Below, piece after piece: positions 1 through 5,165 of a stretch of DNA of 6,707 nucleotides. The notes beneath the pieces are model-generated. The model saw nothing but the letters and a program-made list of their open reading frames with translations, ran no database searches and was not told where the DNA came from. The stretch's first letter is position 1, and the number at the start of each line of letters is the position of its first letter. Source of the DNA: Puniceicoccales bacterium (GTDB taxonomy: Bacteria; Verrucomicrobiota; Verrucomicrobiia; Opitutales; LL51). The DNA is taken from NCBI GenBank assembly GCA_031278845.1, contig JAITJQ010000021.1:1-6707 (forward strand), given 5' to 3'. Made by a program: the position numbers and the translations under genes.

Positions 1-2
1 AT

Positions 3-884
3 GTTTTCACTGAAACTGAAAAAATCGATGCAATACCGCCCTGGCATCATATTCATTTAGGAAGATCTTTGAGGGAAGTACTTCCAATGGATAAATGTCC
101 TGTAGTTATCGGCTATGGAGTGACAGGATTAAAGGATGGGCAAATACCCTGTCACTTACGTTCAAGCTTTTCCGCGGAGCAAATGCGATCTTTTTGGAGA
201 CTCGGTATAAAAAAGGCAATTATTTTAAAAGGATTAGATTTAAATGGCCAAGGTCATTTGCAAAATATGCAGGGATGTATGTGTGCGGAATTTCCGCGTG
301 CCATGACAGAATTTTTATTGTCGTCGCTTGAGGCAAAATGTCATCAGCATATTCAATCGTACAATGAATATATTGGTCGAGCGACTGCTTTTCTCCAAAG
401 AGTAAAACATTTTCAAGAATCAAAAACCGTCACCCCGAGAACGAGGGAGACGATGATGAGGCTTTTGCCTGAACAGGTGAAACAATTTTTAGAAAAGGCA
501 AAGAACGAAAAAAATGAAATAGAAAGGATAATTGCCGAAAATAGAAGACATTTGGAACTATTTGGAGCAACCAAGCCTTCCTATTCTGCGCCTTTGTCTG
601 GTGGCGGATTTAGCGGAAGCTTAGTGGTCAGGAAAAGCGATGATGAGCGTTATGATGTTTTTGGTATATTCGGTGGTCCATTGTTTACGAGCGAGATAAA
701 AGATTTCATAGAAAATGCGGCACAATACCACCATGAAAAACTATCCCTACGAAAACGATGGGCAAGGCATTTGGGGCAATTTTGGGGAATGGATCCGTTC
801 ATTTTTTCGAAAATAAAAAGAATCTCATTTACCGGAAGCAATTTTATTCCTGGGAGTTGGGGAACCGATTTTTGTAACCGGTGA
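3..884 (+). CDS. Trypsin-like (chymotrypsin-fold) serine protease, 3' part, with a helical insertion before the catalytic Ser
   Basis: The reading frame is open from base 3 to the TGA at 882-884 and has no stop at the left edge, so this is the C-terminal part of a longer gene. A TTG at 69 is only an internal codon. It is paralogous to the protease at 2181-3206. Shared motifs, in order, are VIGYGxTG (132-155), IKKAIxLxGxDL, a CxC pair in QGCMCxEF, GGGFSGSLVV with the presumed nucleophile Ser at 612-614, YDVFGIFGGPL, and KDFIEN. The catalytic His and Asp should lie to the left of the window. Unlike the paralog, about 95 residues (roughly 294-590) rich in Glu, Lys, Arg and Gln separate the CxC and Ser motifs; they look helical or coiled-coil. 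The last ~50 residues are Arg/Trp-rich and unlike the paralog's end, and may be out of frame (see findings). The stop lies 5 bp from the convergent lpxD stop. The protease fold is well supported; substrate and activity are unknown. Confidence 0.75.
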   Translation, partial: VFTETEKIDAIPPWHHIHLGRSLREVLPMDKCPVVIGYGVTGLKDGQIPCHLRSSFSAEQMRSFWRLGIKKAIILKGLDLNGQGHLQNMQGCMCAEFPRAMTEFLLSSLEAKCHQHIQSYNEYIGRATAFLQRVKHFQESKTVTPRTRETMMRLLPEQVKQFLEKAKNEKNEIERIIAENRRHLELFGATKPSYSAPLSGGGFSGSLVVRKSDDERYDVFGIFGGPLFTSEIKDFIENAAQYHHEKLSLRKRWARHLGQFWGMDPFIFSKIKRISFTGSNFIPGSWGTDFCNR

Positions 885-889
885 TTTCA

Positions 890-1927
890 CTATCCATTAA
901 AATCATTTGATGGCATTTTCTTAATTTTCTTCAAAATCTCTGGGAGTTTAGCGAGGCTAGCGAATTGCCGGACCGCTTCTTTATAGGAAGCTGCCGGCGA
1001 TCCTAGTAAAACGGAATGGGGTTGCGTGTCCTTAGTTACACCCGATTGGGCACCGATTTGGGTTCCATCGGCGATATGTAGGTGTCCGGCGATCCCTACC
1101 TGTCCGCCAATCGTAACATTATTGCCAATGGTCGTACTGCCAGCGATACCGACTTGGGCAACAATGATACAGTTTTTGCCAATTCTGACATTATGGCCGA
1201 TTTGAACGAGGTTATCGATTTTTGTTCCTTGGCCAATGATTGTCGAAGCAAAGCGGGCACGGTCGATGGTTGTATGGGCACCGATATCGACATAATCTTC
1301 AAGAATTACGTTACCAATTTGGGGAATTTTTTTGTGGCGGCCATCAACCTCCTCGAACCCAAAGCCGTCGGAACCGATGACAACACCCGAATGGAGCGTG
1401 ACATAGCTGCCGATTTTCGAAAAGGACATGACCGATACGTGAGGAAAAATTTTTACATCGTGGCCAAGCGATACATGTCTTTCGATAATGGTTCCAGCTC
1501 CGATCACCGTATTTTCACCGATTGTCACCCCTTCTCCAATGACAACATGGGCGCCAATGGAGATATTTCGCGCCAATTGAGCTGTAGGGTGAATGATGGC
1601 CGAGGAATGAATTTCAGCGGGAATTTCTTGGACATTGAGTTTTTCGATATGTTGACAAATTTTAGCCAGAGCGATTGAAGGATTTTCGCAGAAGAAAATA
1701 ACCTGATTGGCTATGGGAACGCAATCGAAATTTTCCGGAAGGAGTAGGAGCGAGGCCTGTGAAGTGGCAACGTCGCGTGCATATTTGGGATTGGCGAGAA
1801 AGGAAAGCGCACCGATTTTTGCTTCCTGGAGCGAAGCAATTCGTGTAATATTTCCTTGAAAATTGCCTGTCACATGGGTGGGCTGCACAATTTCTCGAAG
1901 CTCTTCAACGGAAAACTGAAACCGCAT
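890..1927 (-). CDS. lpxD: UDP-3-O-acylglucosamine N-acyltransferase LpxD
   Basis: LpxD catalyses the third step of lipid A synthesis in the cytoplasm, adding an acyl-ACP-derived 3-hydroxyacyl chain to the 2-amino group of UDP-3-O-acylglucosamine. The product is 345 aa, the usual family length. Residues 1-100 form the uridine-binding N-terminal domain, with the typical ALSFLANPKYA stretch. Residues ~105-300 are hexapeptide repeats ([IV]G-x4 periodicity) forming a left-handed beta-helix trimer. The family's GSDGFGF motif is at 186-191. The presumed catalytic His is H245 in QIGHNVRIG, and H282 in GIAGHLHI is the second conserved His. A helical C-terminal tail carries KKIKK. The ATG at 1927 gives the expected N-terminus, with an AGGGA about 11 nt upstream. 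The gene stands alone, without the fabZ, lpxA or bamA neighbours common elsewhere. It is convergent with the left protease and divergent from the right one. Its presence implies an LPS outer membrane. Confidence 0.97.
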   Translation of the reverse strand: MRFQFSVEELREIVQPTHVTGNFQGNITRIASLQEAKIGALSFLANPKYARDVATSQASLLLLPENFDCVPIANQVIFFCENPSIALAKICQHIEKLNVQEIPAEIHSSAIIHPTAQLARNISIGAHVVIGEGVTIGENTVIGAGTIIERHVSLGHDVKIFPHVSVMSFSKIGSYVTLHSGVVIGSDGFGFEEVDGRHKKIPQIGNVILEDYVDIGAHTTIDRARFASTIIGQGTKIDNLVQIGHNVRIGKNCIIVAQVGIAGSTTIGNNVTIGGQVGIAGHLHIADGTQIGAQSGVTKDTQPHSVLLGSPAASYKEAVRQFASLAKLPEILKKIKKMPSNDFNG

Positions 1928-2040
1928 GGCAAAATCATTCCCTGGATAGACGCCGTGTCAAATCAAATGTGATTAGTGGGGGCCAGATGCCCTGGTTACT
2001 TGAAATAAAAAACAAAAAATGTTAATTTAATAAAAAACGA

Positions 2041-2068
2041 TTTACAATGAATTTAGTAAAATTAGAAT
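2041..2068 (+). promoter_or_regulatory. Candidate sigma70-type promoter for the second protease gene
   Basis: TTTACA (2041-2046) matches the -35 consensus at 5 of 6 bases. TAGAAT (2063-2068) matches the -10 at 5 of 6, with a 16-nt spacer. Transcription would begin near 2075, only about 5 nt before the ATG at 2080, so that ORF would be close to leaderless; no Shine-Dalgarno is visible there. The surrounding divergent gap (1928-2079) is very AT-rich from about 2000 on, so chance matches are likely. The lpxD side of the gap shows only an AGGGA ribosome-binding site. Confidence 0.35.
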
Positions 2069-2079
2069 AGTGAAACATT

Positions 2080-2166
2080 ATGAATACGAATATACAAAAA
2101 ATAATTGGGTTAGGTTTATTGTTTGGCATGCATTTCAGTATCGTCGCAAATGGCACTGAAGGTTAA
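2080..2166 (+). CDS. Short ORF encoding a probable signal peptide, out of frame with the protease behind it
   Basis: ATG at 2080 opens a 28-codon ORF ending in TAA at 2164-2166. The product has a short polar start with one Lys, a hydrophobic core (IIGLGLLFGMHFSIV), then A-N-G, which resembles a Sec signal peptide with cleavage after Ala. The protease frame is open from 2160 but has no ATG there, and its stop at 2157-2159 blocks further extension. One added base around 2158-2163 would join the two frames as ...GTE-x-LIEALNLLKNNG... . I infer that this is the detached secretion signal of the following protease. A genuine tiny gene or chance is less likely. No slippery heptamer is visible to support programmed frameshifting. 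Confidence 0.5.
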   Translation: MNTNIQKIIGLGLLFGMHFSIVANGTEG

Positions 2167-2180
2167 TAGAAGCTTTAAAT

Positions 2181-3206
2181 TTGCTCAAGAACAATGGAAT
2201 TACGGTGGGTGATATTTTCACTGAGGAAGATGTTGATCTCGCTTGGAACGAATTGTATGCGCCGCTGACGAAGAATGTTGTCCGTATCAATATGCTTGAC
2301 ATTGAAAATGGACTTTCGCTCCCTTATATCGGAACGGGAACTCTGGTTGACGTTGGCATTCCTGAACTGATAGGGAAAGTTATTATAACGTGTCAACATT
2401 GTTCATCCATCTTTAACGATCCCAATGTGGAGAATATTAAAATTACTGGAACTGTGACAGCGAAACATTCAAAACATTCAGGAGATGAAAATCCCGGGAA
2501 ATTTATCGATGCTTCAAAAATAATTTTACTCAGTGTAACGCCGGAATGCGAACGTTTGCCGAATTCTTCAGTGAATCCTGTGATTAACACGATAGATGTC
2601 CTTGCAAGCGCATTGATCAAGGGGAAAGCCATTGCCGTTACGGATGTGTATGCTCACGATAGCGAAGATTTTTGTGTAATGATATTGGAAAAACCGGTAA
2701 TATTTAACGGGGAAATTGTTCCGGGAATTTCATTAGAAAAATTAAATTTCATGAACCTTACAATCGATGGCAACGGAATGCACATCCAAACAGCTCCCGA
2801 CGAAACTCCTATCGTCATAGGCTATGGCTATACAGGAATTAAAGGAACACTCGATCCAAGTAAAATTGGAACTTTAGAAGATGCTGTAAAAAGCGGTAAG
2901 CTTCAGGAGAGACAAAATTTATCAATATCCTTAGGATGGAACATCAAAAAAGCAATTCGTCTAAGAGGAATAGATTTAGCTGGCAACTTACAAGGATGTG
3001 TATGTAAGGAATTTAACATGGGAAATGATCTGCAGTATGCCTTCACTATGGCTAGTGGTGGTTTTAGTGGGAGTTTAGTTGTAAAACAAAATGGAGATAG
3101 TTACAATGTTTATGGCATGTGTAGTGGTCCATTGTGGGATCAGAATGTAAAGGATTTTATAGGAAATGTTGTTGGAAATTTTGTGGAAAACGCCAAAAAA
3201 AAGTAG
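2181..3206 (+). CDS. Trypsin-like serine protease (chymotrypsin fold), likely exported
   Basis: The product is 341 aa from the TTG at 2181. The true mature sequence probably begins earlier, in the frame open from 2160. Chymotrypsin-family landmarks appear in order. GTGTLVDVG (51-59) precedes ITCQHC, with catalytic His73 in the place of the TAAHC motif. EDFCVMILEKPV holds the presumed Asp163. VIGYGYTG (212-219) resembles the GWG strand. SGGFSGSLVV holds the nucleophile Ser296 (GDSGGPL equivalent), and NVYGMCSGPL (309-318) is the strand lining the substrate cleft. The residue before the Ser is Phe, not the Asp used by trypsin zymogens, so activation by N-terminal salt bridge is not expected. 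A CxC pair (273, 275) is shared with the left paralog, which has the same C-terminal third but a long insertion. The product ends in a Lys run. The upstream signal peptide lies in another frame, so the gene may be frameshifted or its start mis-set. Target unknown; secretion to periplasm or outside is inferred. Confidence 0.82.
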   Translation: MLKNNGITVGDIFTEEDVDLAWNELYAPLTKNVVRINMLDIENGLSLPYIGTGTLVDVGIPELIGKVIITCQHCSSIFNDPNVENIKITGTVTAKHSKHSGDENPGKFIDASKIILLSVTPECERLPNSSVNPVINTIDVLASALIKGKAIAVTDVYAHDSEDFCVMILEKPVIFNGEIVPGISLEKLNFMNLTIDGNGMHIQTAPDETPIVIGYGYTGIKGTLDPSKIGTLEDAVKSGKLQERQNLSISLGWNIKKAIRLRGIDLAGNLQGCVCKEFNMGNDLQYAFTMASGGFSGSLVVKQNGDSYNVYGMCSGPLWDQNVKDFIGNVVGNFVENAKKK

Positions 3207-3212
3207 CTTTAC

Positions 3213-3252
3213 AGTAACGAACAGGTTGCATAGGAATTTTTCGTAACTTTTT
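3213..3252 (+). terminator. Candidate rho-independent terminator after the protease gene
   Basis: GTAACGAA (3214-3221) pairs with TTCGTAAC (3240-3247). The A-T pair 3213/3248 extends this to nine positions with one A-A mismatch and an 18-nt loop, and the T-run 3248-3252 follows. The stem has only four G-C pairs, so it is weak. It lies in the 58-bp gap between two convergent genes, where a terminator is expected. The adjoining 14-nt perfect palindrome CTTTTTATAAAAAG (3247-3260) is too AT-rich to add much. Confidence 0.4.
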
Positions 3253-3264
3253 ATAAAAAGATAT

Positions 3265-4350
3265 TTATTTCTTGCAACTTTCGATAAGTTTGAGCAGTTC
3301 CGCAACGGCATTTTGTTGGGGGATATTAATTTTAACGCATTGATTTCGGCGATATAGATTAACTTTTCCCGGGCCAGCGCCCACGTAACCGAAATCAGCT
3401 TCGCCCATCTCGCCAATTCCATTTACAATGCAACCCATAACCGCAATTTTTATGCCACTCAAATGGGATGTCTTTGCTTTAATTTCGTTAAAAACGTCCT
3501 GAATATCAAATTGGGTACGACCACAGGATGGGCAGGCAATGTATTCGATGTGGGTAAAACGCCGCCCACAGGCTTGTAAAATATCGTAGGCCACTGCAAT
3601 TTCGTGGACGGGATCTTCCGTCAGCGATACGCGAATCGTATCGCCGATGCCGTCGAGCAGTAAGCTGCCGATACCGATGGCACTCTTTACACGGCCATAA
3701 CTTTCATTCCCCGCCTCCGTTACACCCAGGTGGAGCGGAAAATTGAACCCCAATGGGTCAAGTTTGAGTAAAATGGTGCGATGATCTGCGATCATTTTGC
3801 CGACATCGCTCGATTTAAATGAAAGGACGATATTCTCGAATCTTTCTTCGGCCGCAATTTGAAGGAGAGGAAGGGCGCTTTGGTACATCCCCTCGGCGGT
3901 ATTACCGTACTGTTCCAAAATATTTTTCCCCAAAGACCCGCGATTGATGCCGATCCGAATTGCTTTCCCTTCTTTTTTTACGGATTTGACCAATGGGCGA
4001 AAGGCATCGGAATTTTCGCTAAAATTTCCCGGATTGATGCGAATTTTATCGGCATAGGGAACGCAAGCCATTGCGATCGATGGAGAAAAGTGAACATCGG
4101 CGACGAGTGGAATAGGGATTTTATCGTTTTGGAGCTGTGTTTTAATTTTACGGAGTGTATCGATGGCCTCGAGGTTAGGTATTGCTACGCGAACGATTTC
4201 GCAGTGCACTTCATGGAGTCGGCGAATCTGACTAACCGTTGTGGCAACATCCCGAGTCGGTGCATTGGTCATCGACTGCACACGAATCGGATAATCGCCG
4301 CCAATCGATAAATTGCCGATGGAAACAACACGCGATGGTCGTCGAAGCAT
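3265..4350 (-). CDS. ispG: 4-hydroxy-3-methylbut-2-en-1-yl diphosphate synthase IspG (GcpE)
   Basis: This is the penultimate enzyme of the MEP isoprenoid pathway. It reductively opens MEcPP to HMBPP with a [4Fe-4S] cluster in the cytosol. From the ATG at 4350 the product is 361 aa, the compact two-domain form without the extra middle domain of the long chlamydial/plant type. The N-terminal TIM-barrel part shows VQSMTNAPTRDV, VRVAIP, PLVADVHF, RINPGN and RIGINRGSLG. HLGVTEAG and KSAIGIGSLLLDGIGDTIRVSL follow. The cluster domain has CPSCGR and MGCIVNGIGEM, giving Cys273, Cys276 and Cys307 as ligands and Glu314 as the catalytic acid; spacing agrees with E. coli. A TTG at 4362 would add four residues but overlaps the end of the upstream ORF. 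The ATG at 4350 fits the family and lies 4 nt after that ORF's stop (4355-4357). No Shine-Dalgarno is visible. It is convergent with the protease gene. Confidence 0.97.
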   Translation of the reverse strand: MLRRPSRVVSIGNLSIGGDYPIRVQSMTNAPTRDVATTVSQIRRLHEVHCEIVRVAIPNLEAIDTLRKIKTQLQNDKIPIPLVADVHFSPSIAMACVPYADKIRINPGNFSENSDAFRPLVKSVKKEGKAIRIGINRGSLGKNILEQYGNTAEGMYQSALPLLQIAAEERFENIVLSFKSSDVGKMIADHRTILLKLDPLGFNFPLHLGVTEAGNESYGRVKSAIGIGSLLLDGIGDTIRVSLTEDPVHEIAVAYDILQACGRRFTHIEYIACPSCGRTQFDIQDVFNEIKAKTSHLSGIKIAVMGCIVNGIGEMGEADFGYVGAGPGKVNLYRRNQCVKINIPQQNAVAELLKLIESCKK

Positions 4351-4354
4351 TGCT

Positions 4355-4604
4355 CTATTCAATTAACAAACCGTGAATGTCAAGAGCTGCCAGGAAAGGC
4401 TCATACAAATCCTCGGTTTTTCTACGGTTTTTCTGCATATCCCAAATAGCTCGGATAAGATCCCCGGGAAATAGATCTATTGCAATCTTCCCAAATGATA
4501 TCAGACCATTCTTCTACTAGATCAGGTGGAAATTTTGATCCACAAAATGGGCAATCGGTCATCGGTACATATGACAACCCTTCACCCTTTTCTACTATAC
4601 CGTA
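4355..4604 (-). pseudogene. Headless, frameshifted remnant of a small CPxCG zinc-ribbon protein (possible immunity gene)
   Basis: Reading on the - strand from TAC at 4604, the frame gives YGIVEKGEGLSYVPM, then TDCPFCGSKFPPDLVEEWSD (Cys codons 4553-4551 and 4544-4542), and ends at TAG 4424-4422. It resembles the second half of small zinc-ribbon proteins of the DUF6980 kind (YGI...DGG.S...CPWCG.KLP..L.DEW), as I recall that family. The first ~40 residues, normally with further Cys and His, are missing; no start codon is available and a stop lies nine codons upstream. Dropping one T near 4484 moves into another open frame whose product is a natural-looking helical tail (PGDLIRAIWDMQKNRRK, then EPFLAALDIHGLLIE), ending at TAG 4357-4355, 4 nt before ispG. 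Its position directly downstream of the toxin remnant suggests an immunity gene. That role is inference, and the tail may belong to a different gene. Confidence 0.5.
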
Positions 4605-4735
4605 ACGCCTTCTTTGTAAATTTTACCCGTTTTAGGATCGATGGCTCCCCTATGGGTTGTCATATCAGATCGCATCAACTCTATTTCGTGATGTTTTGTA
4701 TCCTTATAGATATAATCTCCTTTTTTCAAGGGAGG
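4595..4735 (-). pseudogene. Remnant of a colicin E3/pyocin S6-type ribosomal RNase toxin domain
   Basis: The - strand from CCT at 4735 encodes PPLKKGDYIYKDTKHHEIEL, then RSDMTTHRGAIDPKTGKIYK, and stops at two TAGs (4597-4592). This aligns without gaps to the catalytic domain of colicin E3 as I remember it (IYEWDSQHGELE... HLGSFDPKTG). The family cleaves 16S rRNA in the decoding site and stops translation. The catalytic pattern D-x-x-H-x-x-x-E is complete: Asp 4702-4700, His 4693-4691, Glu 4681-4679. The conserved second His (4654-4652) and DPKTG (4639-4625) are also present. Missing are the last ~10 residues with the catalytic Arg (R545 in E3) and everything upstream: receptor, translocation or Rhs/CDI carrier sequence. 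No proper start or ribosome-binding site is visible. It is therefore a non-functional fragment of a larger polymorphic toxin gene, joined to the zinc-ribbon remnant at about 4600-4610. Confidence 0.72.
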
Positions 4736-4736
4736 A

Positions 4737-4874
4737 ATGCAGAGATACAGATGTAAGAGTTGCAACCGGCTGCATTTTAGTGCATTGGAAAAGGGGACCG
4801 ATGAAGGGAAACCCTTGAGGAAGTTACTGGATAAGTTGGATAAGAATAACTTGAAGGTGGTGTGGAAAATCTAA
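4737..4874 (+). CDS. Short 45-aa ORF with a CxxC motif; possible gene fragment
   Basis: The ATG at 4737 begins a product starting MQRYRCKSCNRLHF, followed by a charged, helix-prone stretch (KPLRKLLDKLDKNNLKV), and ends at TAA 4872-4874. QRYRCKSC is typical of the zinc ribbon at the start of IS transposases (IS1/IS1595 type), but the downstream part does not continue as such a transposase that I can recognise. GGAGG ends one base before the ATG, too close for a normal ribosome-binding site. The frame opens only a few codons upstream, so this may be a fragment. It abuts the toxin remnant, so one breakpoint probably lies near 4736. Function not assigned. Confidence 0.3.
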   Translation: MQRYRCKSCNRLHFSALEKGTDEGKPLRKLLDKLDKNNLKVVWKI

Positions 4875-5165
4875 CCTATCCTGAAGAACTTTCCCTGAAC
4901 TCAGGTATGCGATATGTTGTAGCAAAAGCGGAAACTTGTTTGGTAAAGAGCTGAAACTCAGTGCTTAGATACTATTTGGCAAGGCTTCAAAGAAGGACAA
5001 AGTGCTACAAAAAGCTTGGAAATGTTGCGGCTTTCTATAGCTTTGCTGCTGCATTATTGGAAATCTCCATATCTTTAGTTGTTAGTATCAAAAATCGTTC
5101 CCGATGGAGCGAGAATCGATTGAAATTTGTTGTATTTTTTAAAAAATTTGAATGATCGCAATTCG
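4875..5165. other. Gene-free spacer with short open stretches, probably decayed coding sequence
   Basis: No intact gene is supported here. On the + strand an open stretch around 4857-4954 (VENLTYPEELSLNSGMRYVV, then AKAETCLVKS) is followed by one in another frame around 4947-5078 (AETQCLDTIWQGFKEGQSA, then LRLSIALLLHYWK). Both look more protein-like than random, and together with the ORF at 4737 they could be pieces of one frameshifted gene, which I cannot identify. A 64-codon GTG-start frame at 4961-5155 competes in the same place. Just before tal is a perfect 14-nt AT palindrome, ATTTTTTAAAAAAT (5134-5147). No clear promoter or Shine-Dalgarno for tal is visible. Confidence 0.3.

Noticed and set aside
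1082..1678. 198-codon + strand ORF within lpxD
   Set aside because: Antisense shadow of the lpxD hexapeptide repeats; no protein family resemblance.
1933..1961. TTGACA with 17-nt spacing to ATGATT upstream of lpxD on the - strand
   Set aside because: The -10 is poor and transcription would start about at the ATG, cutting off the AGGGA that serves as the likely ribosome-binding site.
1981..1996. Short inverted repeat (CCAG...CTGG) in the lpxD-protease gap as an operator
   Set aside because: Only a 4-bp arm, expected by chance.
3859..4311. 150-codon + strand ORF within ispG
   Set aside because: Antisense shadow of a strongly supported gene.
4355..4383. TTGACA upstream of ispG (- strand) as a promoter
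   Set aside because: No acceptable -10 at the right distance, and it lies inside an open reading frame that ends at 4355.
4526..4756. 76-codon + strand ORF in the ispG-tal spacer
   Set aside because: It is antisense to the toxin and zinc-ribbon remnants, which explain the sequence far better.
4961..5155. 64-codon GTG-start + strand ORF ending near tal
   Set aside because: No recognisable motifs, no ribosome-binding site, and a competing frame in the same place looks at least as protein-like.
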